Origin: CAXXOK01 sp001604115
GTDB lineage: Bacteria; Bacillota; Clostridia; Christensenellales; Aristaeellaceae
Length of the DNA stretch: 64,000 bases
Direction: 5' to 3'
Assembly (NCBI GenBank): GCA_034928535.1
Contig: JAYFOV010000012.1
Location: forward strand, 1 to 64,000
Below are positions 50,962-59,555 of the stretch, piece by piece. The position numbers and the translations under genes were made by a program. The notes under the pieces are model-generated. The model made no database searches. It was not told the origin of the DNA and saw only the letters and a program-made list of their open reading frames with translations. Each line of letters opens with the position of its first letter. The first letter of the stretch is position 1.

Positions 50962-52635
50962 TTGTTTGCTTATCTGAAACTGCTCATCCGCAACCGCATC
51001 GCGATGTGGAATCCGGTGCGCAACATGCGGGATTCCAGCTCCAAAGCAAAGGTGCTGTTTACCTATCTTGGGTTCGGTGTGGGTGTGCTTTCGCTTTACG
51101 GAATGCTGGTCGCGCTGGAGTATTTTCTATATGGCGCTTTTGCGCAACTGGGCGAGCCGATCACCATGTTGGCGCTGACAGGCATCCTGTGCACGACGCT
51201 TGTCGTCATTACCAGTTTTTTCTATGTGCTCAGTGAACTGTTTTTTTCCAAGGATGTGCTGCTGGTTTCAGCTATGCCGATATCTTCCCAGGGATTGCTG
51301 GCAGCCAAGCTGATCCGCATCTGGCTGGGGGAGGCGGGCATCGCATTGCTGGTGTGCTTGCCGGTCGTAATTCTGTACGGCGTGGGGCAGTCCATGGGGG
51401 TATGGTATTATTTAGCGGCATTGCTGCTGGTGCCCCTGCTGCCGGTAGCGCCGCTGGCATTGGTCACCCTTATCTCCTTTGGATTGATCCGGATTTCCGC
51501 GCTTTGGAAACGCCGTGATGTGGTGACCATTTTCTTCAGCATGGGCTTTCTGATCCTTTTCATTTATCTGGAAATGCGATTCTCCCTGTCCGCGGAGGAT
51601 GGACGTTTTGATGCGTTCATCTTGCAGCTTGTCTTGCGGCAGAAGCAGTTGCTGGATATGGTGGCAGGGATGTATCCGCCGATTCGTCTGCTCACGCAGG
51701 CGCTGACCGGGACTGGCTTGAATGCGCTTGGAAACGGTCTGGCCTTTGCGGCTATCAATGTGGGGGCGATGTCTTTGTTGTGGCTGCTGCTGGGTAGGAC
51801 GTACCAACCGCTGGCCATTCGCCAGCAGGAGACCCTTGCCAAAATGAACAACGGCACCCGCCGCAAAGCGCGCAAGCAAGGCGTGCGTACGCCCTTCATG
51901 GCGCTGTATCGCCGTGAGTTGCGCGAAATCTTTACCGTGCCGGTGTATGCTATGAACAGCCTGGTGCAGGCCGTGATCTTTCCGGTGATTGCGGTTGCCA
52001 TGCTGCTGAGCGGCGGAGAAATAACCCAGGATCTCGCTATGCTTCCCGCTTTGGTGGGGCTGGTGCCCAAATCGGTCCTGATCGCTATCTTCGCCGCGCT
52101 GTTTGCTTTCATGACCAGCATGAACATGGCAGCTGCGACTGCGGTTTCCCGCGAGGGCAAACGGCATGAATTTTTTCAACAGCTACCTATTGCCCCGCAG
52201 ACCCTGATCCGGGCCAAGCTCATGATGGGCATCACCATCAATGTGGTCAGTGTGGTGCCGCTGGCAGCCATGCTGATGGTCATGATGCCTTCACTCCGCT
52301 TCACACTGGGCACAGGCTTGCTGCTTTCCTTCCTGTTTTCCACGCTGCTGACCTGTTTTGCTTTGCTGATGGATACACGTTACCCGCGTTTCGGATGGAA
52401 AAACGAGACAGAGGCAATCAAGCAAAACGGGATCGCAGCGCTGTCGATGTTTGCTGGTATGGCATTCATCCTGCTGTTTGGAGCTGGCTTTTTCGGGCTC
52501 ACGCTGCTCAAGCTGCAACCGCTTTATGCGTTGCTGATCGTCTGTGGCAGTGCGCTTGCGTTGGATGCTTGGCTGCTCCATCGGCTCATGGGCAAGGCTG
52601 CCGAACGATATATGTCGATGGAAATTCGAGCATAA
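50962..52635 (+). CDS. ABC transporter permease, 557 residues
   Basis: The protein has about ten to twelve hydrophobic segments, with a basic cytoplasmic loop near residues 290-320 (NNGTRRKARKQGVRTPFMALYRRELREIF) that separates two halves. Such ABC-2-like permeases of about 550 residues accompany single ATPases in Clostridia; the substrate is unknown. The start is TTG 50962 with AAGGAGG 8 nt upstream. Confidence 0.85.
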   Translation: MFAYLKLLIRNRIAMWNPVRNMRDSSSKAKVLFTYLGFGVGVLSLYGMLVALEYFLYGAFAQLGEPITMLALTGILCTTLVVITSFFYVLSELFFSKDVLLVSAMPISSQGLLAAKLIRIWLGEAGIALLVCLPVVILYGVGQSMGVWYYLAALLLVPLLPVAPLALVTLISFGLIRISALWKRRDVVTIFFSMGFLILFIYLEMRFSLSAEDGRFDAFILQLVLRQKQLLDMVAGMYPPIRLLTQALTGTGLNALGNGLAFAAINVGAMSLLWLLLGRTYQPLAIRQQETLAKMNNGTRRKARKQGVRTPFMALYRRELREIFTVPVYAMNSLVQAVIFPVIAVAMLLSGGEITQDLAMLPALVGLVPKSVLIAIFAALFAFMTSMNMAAATAVSREGKRHEFFQQLPIAPQTLIRAKLMMGITINVVSVVPLAAMLMVMMPSLRFTLGTGLLLSFLFSTLLTCFALLMDTRYPRFGWKNETEAIKQNGIAALSMFAGMAFILLFGAGFFGLTLLKLQPLYALLIVCGSALALDAWLLHRLMGKAAERYMSMEIRA

Positions 52636-52719
52636 TGAACTAAATGTTACAAAAATGCGTGCAAACTTCTTAAACGTGTGATATACTGGTAAAGAATCAG
52701 CGTGAAAGGGGTGCACGGC

Positions 52720-53334
52720 ATGCTTAGCAAAGCGCAAAGCAAACGAATATCGCCGCAACCCTCCTTGGATAAACAGCCGAAGCTGACCGCACTGGAAAAA
52801 GGTTTGCTTCGCTGGTCAATGGCCGAGCGTGGCGATAAGGTTCTGGATGCCTATGTGGGCAGCGGCTTGATGCTGGAGTATTTGCAGCGTAACATGGAAT
52901 GCGTGGTGTGCGGAGTATCCGACGATATGGAAAGTGTGCGCCTGTCCCGCTCGCGCCTGCTGAATGCGGATATCGTGTATGCCTCGCTGGATGAAATTCC
53001 TTGGCGCGAGAACACTTTTGACTCCGTGTATGTCAAGGTGAACGCCGCGCCGCTATCGGAACAGCGACTGCGCGAATGCCTGCGGGTGCTGAAACCCGGA
53101 GGGCAGCTGTTGGTTGGCTTTGTGAGTATTCCGGCGCCTTTGCGGCAGCTGATTGGGTTGTTGCGGCCTGAAGCGGAAGAAGCCGCTGTGTGCAACGCCA
53201 CCCGGTACCGCACGCTGGACATTATGCGGCGGTTGGAACTTACGCAGGTCACAATGCAGCGGGCGGATTTCTTCACAAGCGTTGGCATAGGCTGGAAGGC
53301 TTTGCCATCTGGCAGCGAAACTCTTTCTGCCTGA
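52720..53334 (+). CDS. SAM-dependent methyltransferase (type 11)
   Basis: The 204-residue protein has motif I VLDAYVGSGLML (about 42-53), an acidic residue after SLDEIPWRENTFDSVYVKVN, and the post-motif III segment LRECLRVLKPGGQLLVGFV. These identify a class I methyltransferase of the Methyltransf_11 type. The substrate cannot be told. AAAGGGG precedes ATG 52720. A -10 box TATACT at 52682-52687 lacks a good -35 box. Confidence 0.82.
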   Translation: MLSKAQSKRISPQPSLDKQPKLTALEKGLLRWSMAERGDKVLDAYVGSGLMLEYLQRNMECVVCGVSDDMESVRLSRSRLLNADIVYASLDEIPWRENTFDSVYVKVNAAPLSEQRLRECLRVLKPGGQLLVGFVSIPAPLRQLIGLLRPEAEEAAVCNATRYRTLDIMRRLELTQVTMQRADFFTSVGIGWKALPSGSETLSA

Positions 53335-53372
53335 CGGTGCAGTGCATCGTGGGCAGTGGTCAGGCAGCACAA

Positions 53373-53401
53373 AAAAGCGTCGGCATTGCGCCGACGCTTT
53401 T
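53373..53401. terminator. Terminator hairpin after the methyltransferase gene
   Basis: A 12-bp stem (53373-53384 with 53390-53401) with a 5-nt loop has A residues on its left and T residues on its right side, so it can work in both directions for the convergent genes. Confidence 0.75.
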
Positions 53402-53496
53402 GTGGTGCAGGTGAAAGTCCAGCGTGCATGCCGTTAATAGGGGACTCCATTGCTTTCCGCTTGGCTGCGGCGTGGGCGCAAAGCCTGCCGCAGCAT

Positions 53497-54219
53497 TTAA
53501 GGAGAGTGGGGAGCGGCATCCATGGGCGTTATTTCCCATACGGTCAGTACCCTATCGGCGACCCGAAAGCGCACATTCAAACCTGCGTAGAAGAATCCAT
53601 ACACACGTTCCGCACTGTGCTGATATGCCGGGCGCGGATCGTTTTGGAGCACCTTGAACAGCGTAGCCCGGCGATCCTGCGGGATCATAGACAACCACTG
53701 CTCCGGAAACACCACTTGCAGCGGCTCAAAGTCGGATTCATCCGTAAAACCACCTGTTGCCTGTGGAATGGCATCAGCATAGGCCAAATAGGGCTTGATA
53801 TCATAGATGGGCGTTCCGTCCATCATGTCTGCACCGGAAACGGTCAGCACCGTTCCCTGCTGGGTATGCGTAATGCTTTCCAGCTTGACGCAAGTCAAAC
53901 CCAACGGGTTGGGCCGGTTGGGTGAGCGCGTGGCAAACACGCCGATTCGGCGGTTGCCGCCCAGCCGGGGTGGGCGCACCATGGGCGTGAAGCCTTCACG
54001 CGCCATTTGAGAAAAGCCCCAGATCAGCCAGATATGGCTGTAGCCTTCGATACCGCGTAACGCATCCGCATTGCGGTAGGCGGTTTCAAACACAATGGTA
54101 GAAAGGCAACCCTCCAGCATGCCGCTTTGTCGAGGCAGCCCAAACTTAGTGGGGAAATCGTTGTGGATATAGGCTATGGTCTTGAGAGTCCACGAATCTG
54201 TTGGGGGTTTGGCAGGCAT
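53497..54219 (-). CDS. trmO: tRNA (N6-threonylcarbamoyladenosine-37-N6)-methyltransferase TrmO
   Basis: The 240-residue protein belongs to the TsaA/TrmO family, with an N-terminal beta-barrel methyltransferase core (residues 10-150). Diagnostic segments are FPTKFGLPRQSG, LEGYSHIWLIWGF, RPPRLGGNRRIGVFATRSPNRPNPLGLTCVKLE and DGTPIYDIKPYLAYAD. It adds the methyl group of m6t6A in tRNA-Thr in known members. The start at 54219 follows AAAGGA; 80 more open codons upstream cross the divergent promoter. Confidence 0.92.
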   Translation of the reverse strand: MPAKPPTDSWTLKTIAYIHNDFPTKFGLPRQSGMLEGCLSTIVFETAYRNADALRGIEGYSHIWLIWGFSQMAREGFTPMVRPPRLGGNRRIGVFATRSPNRPNPLGLTCVKLESITHTQQGTVLTVSGADMMDGTPIYDIKPYLAYADAIPQATGGFTDESDFEPLQVVFPEQWLSMIPQDRRATLFKVLQNDPRPAYQHSAERVYGFFYAGLNVRFRVADRVLTVWEITPMDAAPHSP

Positions 54220-54313
54220 GAATCCAATCCTTTCTGGAGCGCTGCGCGCCCTGCCGGCAACGTGAGTCCTTTGCGCGGTTGCCACCGCGTGCGGGAGCAG
54301 CCGTATCTGTTTG

Positions 54314-54342
54314 ATTATACCGCCAAAGCATGCCGCATGCAA
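54314..54342 (-). promoter_or_regulatory. Promoter of trmO
   Basis: On the minus strand TTGCAT (54342-54337) and TATAAT (54319-54314) are 17 bp apart. Confidence 0.7.
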
Positions 54343-54380
54343 ATAGGCTCCAGCCCTGAACATGCCACCGGAGTGGTGAT

Positions 54381-54408
54381 TTGCACAGGGCGCCGCATGT
54401 GGTACAAT
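54381..54408 (+). promoter_or_regulatory. Promoter of the glyoxalase-like gene
   Basis: TTGCAC (54381-54386) and TACAAT (54403-54408) are 16 bp apart, about 40 nt before the start codon. Confidence 0.65.
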
Positions 54409-54457
54409 GGTAACAACCCTGCGAAACCACAGCAGATACAAGGAGGTAACCGTTGCC

Positions 54458-54829
54458 ATGCAATTTCGGATGATTCATGAGAATTACAATGTGAGCAATT
54501 TGGAGCGATCCCTGGTTTTTTACCGTGATGCGTTGGGGCTGACGGAAAAACGCCGCAAGGTGGCCAAGGACGGCGCCTATACGATTGCGTTTCTGGGGGA
54601 TGGCGTTTCAGATTTTGAACTGGAATTGACGGCGCTGCGCGACCATCCGCAACCGTATGATTTGGGCGAATGTGAGTTCCATTTGGCTTTTCGTGTGGAC
54701 GATTATGAAGCAGCCCACCGCAAACATGAGGAAATGGGGTGCATCTGCTTTGAAAATGCCGCCATGGGAATCTATTTCATTGCGGACCCGGATGGCTACT
54801 GGTTGGAAATTATCCCCACACGGGAATGA
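54458..54829 (+). CDS. Glyoxalase I-like VOC protein (lactoylglutathione lyase type)
   Basis: The 123-residue protein has the glyoxalase I layout: HENYNVSNLERSLVFYRDALGL at the start, ELELT in the first half, FHLAFRVDD at the start of the second repeat and GIYFIADPDGYWLEIIP at the end. His7, Glu near 52, His near 73 and Glu near 119 are plausible metal ligands. It likely removes methylglyoxal, though the thiol cofactor in this organism is unknown. AAGGAGG precedes the start. Confidence 0.88.
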   Translation: MQFRMIHENYNVSNLERSLVFYRDALGLTEKRRKVAKDGAYTIAFLGDGVSDFELELTALRDHPQPYDLGECEFHLAFRVDDYEAAHRKHEEMGCICFENAAMGIYFIADPDGYWLEIIPTRE

Positions 54830-54862
54830 TAAGATCCCTGCGGATTGCCCAGCATAACGCAA

Positions 54863-54906
54863 TAGCCAAACGAGCCCTCGCCTGGCAGGCAGGGCTCGTT
54901 TGGCTA
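54863..54906. terminator. Perfect 16-bp hairpin between convergent genes
   Basis: Arms 54863-54878 and 54891-54906 pair exactly around a 12-nt loop, between the glyoxalase-like gene and mfd. Confidence 0.7.
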
Positions 54907-54982
54907 TAGGGAAGCGCCCAGCTTTGCGTGGGCAAGAAATGCGTTGGCATGACGCAGAAAGCTCATGACGTGCGCAGGTACA

Positions 54983-57900
54983 TCACGCGTCAGAAGCGGG
55001 ACGATCCACCTTGGGCTTTGGCTGCTGTAGCATGCCGCGCATGCGTGCCAGCACCGCGCCCAGCAGTTTGATGGCGAGCAAAAGCGCGGCATCAGGCGTC
55101 ATATCAGGCTGGCGAATGAGCATTTCAGGCGGTTGCCGAACGCTGAAGCTGATGCGAGGATCGGTTTCTGTGACGGATGTATAGAGCGCCGCCAAATCCG
55201 GCAGATGTTTTTCATCCATACGCAGGTGCAAGCCGTCACTGCGCAGGAACAGGTGATTCACGCCCAGCCTGCGGGTGATGGCGCGCAGATGCGCGATCAT
55301 GACCAGGTTTTGCACAGGCTGTTCCACATCGCCAAAGCGATCGATCAACTCTGCTTCGATCTCCAGGCGGGAATCGTCATCCTCAATCATTGCAATGCGT
55401 TTGTACATCTCGATGCGCAAACGCTCGTCCGGCACGGAATCCTCCGGCAGGTAGGCGTCGATGGCAAGTTCCACACGCGTGTCCAGTTCAGGCGTTTCCG
55501 CATGGCCTTGCGCCTCGCCCACGGCTTGCTCAATGAGCTTGACATACATATCATAGCCAACGGTGCTTAGGTGGCCGTGCTGCTCCGGGCCAAGCACATC
55601 ACCCGCGCCGCGAATTTCCAAGTCGCGCATGGCAATGCGGTAACCAGCGCCGAACTCCGTGAATTCCCGGATGGCGGCCAGCCGCTTTTCTGCAGTCTCA
55701 CTGAGGAGCTTATCCCGCCGCACTGTAAAATAGGCATAAGCCTGACGGTTGCTCCGCCCTACACGGCCGCGAATCTGGTAGAGCTGGGATAGCCCAAAAC
55801 GGTCAGCGTCAAACACGATCAGCGTATTGGCTTCCGGCACATCCAATCCGCTTTCGATGATGGTGGTGCAAAGCAGCACATCAAAAGCGCCGGCATAAAA
55901 GTCCAGCATCACATCTTCCAGAGCATTTTCCCGCATCTGGCCATGCGCCACGCCGATGCGTGCCTCGGGCACCAGGGTTTTCAAACGGTTATACATTTGC
56001 TCGATGCTGCGTACCCTGTTATAAAGGAAATAGACTTGCCCGTCGCGCGCCAGTTCCCGCTTGATAGCCTGGACGATGATGGCATCATCATACGGCGTCA
56101 CATAGGTTTTAACGGGCAGGCGCTCCTCCGGCGGAGTTTCCAGGATGCTCATATCGCGGATGCCCACCATGCTCATGTGCAGCGTGCGTGGGATGGGCGT
56201 GGCGGAGAGGGTGAGCACATCCACCATGGTTTTCATGTGCTTGATGCTTTCCTTGTGGTTCACGCCAAAGCGTTGCTCCTCATCCACGATCAGCAGACCT
56301 AAATTCTTAAAGTGCACATCCTTGGCCAGCATGCGGTGTGTGCCAATGAGCAGGTCAATGCGACCATCCTTGACCCGTTGCAGGATCTCCTTTTGTTCCT
56401 TGGGACTTTTGAAACGGCTGAGCATATCAAACGTAACGGGGAAGCCTGCAAAGCGCTTTTTAACGGTGTTGAAGTGCTGCTGCACCAAAATGGTCGTGGG
56501 CGCAAGAATGGCAGCCTGCTTGCCATCCAGCACTGCTTTGAAGGCGGCGCGAAGCGCAACTTCTGTCTTGCCGTAGCCCACATCCCCGCACAGCAGACGA
56601 TCCATGTTGCGCGGGCTTTCCATATCGCTGAAGATTTGCTCCACGCTTTGCTGCTGGTCGGCGGTGAGTTCATAGGGGAACATATCCTCAAACTCTCGCT
56701 GCCAAGGCGTTTCGTGGGAGAAGGCATAGCCGGTGCTTTTTTGACGGGCAGCATAGAGCTCGGCCAAGTCAAAGGCCAGTTTCTTGAGTCCAGCCTTAAC
56801 TTTGTTTTTTTGGCGCTCCCATTCGCCACCGCCCAGGCGGTTCAACTTGGGGGTGCTATGCTCCGCGCCGATAAACTTTTGAACGCGGTCAAACTGATCC
56901 GTGGGCACGTACAGCTTATCGCTGCCCAAATAGCGGATGAGCAGATAATCCCGCTTCACGCCTTCGGTATGGAGTTGCACAACACCGTCAAAGATACCGA
57001 CGCCGTGTATGTCATGGACCACATAGTCTCCCGGCTTCAAGTCTGTAAAGGACGCGATGCGCTCCCCGGCGGTCTGGTGCTTTTTGGCACGCTGATAGCT
57101 TGTGCCGTACAGATCGGTATCGGAAATCAGCACCAGCTTGGTTTCCGGATTACGAAAGCCTTTGCCGATGGTAGCAGGCAGTAAAATCACTTCGGAAGCG
57201 ATCAGGTTGCCATCCAATGAATCGCTGAAAACCGCTGGCGTGCCTTGCTCTGCTAAGGCATGCAGCAATCGGCGGCCGCGTGCCTCGCCGCCGGTGAGCA
57301 GTACAATGGCATAGCCCTGTGCGCGCCACTGTGCAATATCCTTGCTCAGTGGCTCCAGTCGGCTTTGGTAAGGCATGATGGGCTCGCTTTGAATGGTCAG
57401 CGCTGCAGTGGGCATAAGCTGCCCCAAGCCACGCGTTACATCCCCCACGGCAACCACTTTACGCGCCTTCAGGGCGGTCAGCACATCCTGATAGTCAAAC
57501 AGCAGAGATCGCTGCGCAGCAAAGCCATCGCCGCGCCGCTCGGCCTCCTGCCATTCTTCAAAATACGCATCCTGCTTGGCCTTGACGCGCACCGGAAGCT
57601 GATCCGGCTGGTCGATCAGGATAATGGCGGATGGCAGATATTCGATTGGGGAGCAGGCATCCTCGCAAAGCACATTCATCCACATGGGCGCTGTGCGGAT
57701 CAGGTGCCCCTCGCGTACGCGATCCACATCTTCCAGATGACGCCGGATCATGGCCTCGCGGGCAGCCTCCGCATCCTGTTCCAAGACGGCGGGCTGCCTG
57801 GCTTTGGCCAATGTAGGCACGCCCCGGCTGTTTTTCGCTGCCGAATCGATCAGGTGCCCGGCCGCAAGTTCCTTCAAGGCGGCCTCGCTCTGTGCATCCA

Positions 57901-58732
57901 TGGCATCGATCTCTGCCAGAAACGTGTCGATGGATTCCATCCCCGATTCTGCTTTGGCTCCCGCGTTCGGGTCATGGCTCATTCGCTGGGCGGGGGATTC
58001 CAGCAATGCCTTTTGAAGGCGATTGGCGGCGCTGGCTGCATCCAGCGGGATGCACTCCGTCGCGGGCGTCAACCGTACCTCTTTGAGGCGTATGATGCTG
58101 CGCTGGCTGATGCAATCAAACTTGCGGATGCTATCCACTTCATTGCCAAAAAACTCCACGCGCAGCGCATCGCTCTCGTTGGGGGGGAATACATCCAAAA
58201 TGGCGCCGCGCATGGCGCACTGGCCTTTCCCCTCCACCATGGGCACGCGCTCATAGCCCATTTTGATCAGACGATCGATCAATGAAGTCGGTTCGGCGGT
58301 GATCCCCTCAGCCAGGGTAATGGTGGATGCCTGAAAACGCGTGGCAGGCATGCAGCGATCCAGCAAACCCTCGGCCGATGTGCATAGCACACGCAGACGG
58401 CCGTTTGCCGCATCGCCCAGCACTTGCAGCCGTTGCCATGTGCTCTCCTGGCTGGCTGCCGCGCGGCTGAACTGCACATCCCGTGTAGGGAGCGTGGCAG
58501 CGTGCCCGCCCAGAAGGCGGCCGATATCTTGCGCATTGCGCTGAGCCGTCAACTCTGTGGGGGAGATGAGCACCACGGGCAATCCCGTGCGGTGCGCCAA
58601 TGCCGCGGCAAAAAAAGGGCGCTCCCCTTCGGCCAGGCCGCTCAGGGACAGGCAGCGCTCGGTGTGCAGTTTCTGCAAGAGTTCTTTCCATGCTGGCAGC
58701 GCCGAATAGGCGCTGAAAAGGCCTTCGTTCAT
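54983..58732 (-). CDS. mfd: Transcription-repair coupling factor Mfd
   Basis: The 1249-residue translocase removes stalled RNA polymerase and recruits UvrA. The UvrB-like N-terminal module spans about 1-230. The RNA polymerase-interaction domain (GDYVVHDIHGVGIFDG) begins near 590. Walker A is GDVGYGKT (716-723) and the DEEQ box 817-820; GRVGRSNRQAYAYF lies in the second motor domain. The TRCF domain closes the protein. Compared with the roughly 1150-1180 residues usual for Mfd, about 60 extra, Ala/Glu-rich residues lie within about 240-350. It is 38 nt after pth, in the Bacillus-like gene order. Confidence 0.96.
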   Translation of the reverse strand: MNEGLFSAYSALPAWKELLQKLHTERCLSLSGLAEGERPFFAAALAHRTGLPVVLISPTELTAQRNAQDIGRLLGGHAATLPTRDVQFSRAAASQESTWQRLQVLGDAANGRLRVLCTSAEGLLDRCMPATRFQASTITLAEGITAEPTSLIDRLIKMGYERVPMVEGKGQCAMRGAILDVFPPNESDALRVEFFGNEVDSIRKFDCISQRSIIRLKEVRLTPATECIPLDAASAANRLQKALLESPAQRMSHDPNAGAKAESGMESIDTFLAEIDAMDAQSEAALKELAAGHLIDSAAKNSRGVPTLAKARQPAVLEQDAEAAREAMIRRHLEDVDRVREGHLIRTAPMWMNVLCEDACSPIEYLPSAIILIDQPDQLPVRVKAKQDAYFEEWQEAERRGDGFAAQRSLLFDYQDVLTALKARKVVAVGDVTRGLGQLMPTAALTIQSEPIMPYQSRLEPLSKDIAQWRAQGYAIVLLTGGEARGRRLLHALAEQGTPAVFSDSLDGNLIASEVILLPATIGKGFRNPETKLVLISDTDLYGTSYQRAKKHQTAGERIASFTDLKPGDYVVHDIHGVGIFDGVVQLHTEGVKRDYLLIRYLGSDKLYVPTDQFDRVQKFIGAEHSTPKLNRLGGGEWERQKNKVKAGLKKLAFDLAELYAARQKSTGYAFSHETPWQREFEDMFPYELTADQQQSVEQIFSDMESPRNMDRLLCGDVGYGKTEVALRAAFKAVLDGKQAAILAPTTILVQQHFNTVKKRFAGFPVTFDMLSRFKSPKEQKEILQRVKDGRIDLLIGTHRMLAKDVHFKNLGLLIVDEEQRFGVNHKESIKHMKTMVDVLTLSATPIPRTLHMSMVGIRDMSILETPPEERLPVKTYVTPYDDAIIVQAIKRELARDGQVYFLYNRVRSIEQMYNRLKTLVPEARIGVAHGQMRENALEDVMLDFYAGAFDVLLCTTIIESGLDVPEANTLIVFDADRFGLSQLYQIRGRVGRSNRQAYAYFTVRRDKLLSETAEKRLAAIREFTEFGAGYRIAMRDLEIRGAGDVLGPEQHGHLSTVGYDMYVKLIEQAVGEAQGHAETPELDTRVELAIDAYLPEDSVPDERLRIEMYKRIAMIEDDDSRLEIEAELIDRFGDVEQPVQNLVMIAHLRAITRRLGVNHLFLRSDGLHLRMDEKHLPDLAALYTSVTETDPRISFSVRQPPEMLIRQPDMTPDAALLLAIKLLGAVLARMRGMLQQPKPKVDRPASDA

Positions 58733-58770
58733 TCATCCTCCTGATGCGCATCATACAAAGGGTTCATACG

Positions 58771-59406
58771 TTAAGGGGTCTGATCCGTAGAAGGGATCGC
58801 TTCTGAAGGGCCTGCAGCTTCCGGCTTCGGCGGCTTCGGCTTTTTGGTGTTATAGCGGTTCATTGCGGATGGGAGCCCATTTTGCATCCATTCCATTACA
58901 GCGTTCGCGGCAAGCTGGTATGCATCAAAGGCGACCTGCCGTTCCGCTGGGGTGGCATAGTGGGAGGTCACCCAATCTGCCAGTGCAAATTCCGGCGGGC
59001 GGCCGCCGATGCCCACACGAATGCGCGGAAAAGCTTCCGACCCGATGCAAGCAACGATGCTCCGCATGCCGTTATGGGTTCCGGCACTGCCATCCTTGCG
59101 GATTCGCAGCCAGCCAGGCGCAAGGTCGATATCATCATAGATGACCATCATCGATTCCGGCGGAGCCTTGTACCAATGCAATAGTTGCTGTACGGCCTCG
59201 CCGCTCAGATTCATATATGTTTGTGGCTTGCAGAGTACAACCTTATGTCCCTGAAACTGACCCTCACCGATCAAGGACTTGAAACGTAGCTTTGTAATGG
59301 GAATGCGTAGCTTTTTGGAAAGCAGGGTGAGCACATCAAAGCCGACATTATGGCGGGTGTGCGCATATTGATCCCCGGGGTTACCCAGGCCAACGATCAG
59401 GTACAT
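58771..59406 (-). CDS. pth: Peptidyl-tRNA hydrolase
   Basis: The 211-residue enzyme frees tRNA from stalled peptidyl-tRNA. GLGNPGDQYAHTRHNVGFD (6-24) holds the catalytic His and its asparagine partner, KPQTYMNLSGEAV the substrate Asn, and DDIDLAPG the acidic residue. The last 25 residues form a Lys/Pro-rich tail beyond the usual end (about 190). AGGAGG precedes ATG 59406. A GC-rich hairpin (about 59489-59512) lies between it and the GlmU-like gene. Confidence 0.96.
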   Translation of the reverse strand: MYLIVGLGNPGDQYAHTRHNVGFDVLTLLSKKLRIPITKLRFKSLIGEGQFQGHKVVLCKPQTYMNLSGEAVQQLLHWYKAPPESMMVIYDDIDLAPGWLRIRKDGSAGTHNGMRSIVACIGSEAFPRIRVGIGGRPPEFALADWVTSHYATPAERQVAFDAYQLAANAVMEWMQNGLPSAMNRYNTKKPKPPKPEAAGPSEAIPSTDQTP

Positions 59407-59488
59407 AAAACCTCCTGCATGGTATAGGATGAAACATAGTCGACACACCGCTGCGGCGTTTGGCCAGGGTGGCCGAGCACGCCGCAAG

Positions 59489-59512
59489 GCGGGGATGGCG
59501 CGCCACCCCCGC
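59489..59512 (-). terminator. GC-rich intercistronic hairpin before pth
   Basis: An almost perfect stem GCGGGGATGGCGC/GCGCCACCCCCGC without T run lies between the GlmU-like gene and pth. It may weaken read-through or process the transcript. Confidence 0.4.
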
Positions 59513-59555
59513 TTTAGCCCCTGTGAGAGGCCTGCCTGATATCATTCGGGAAACA

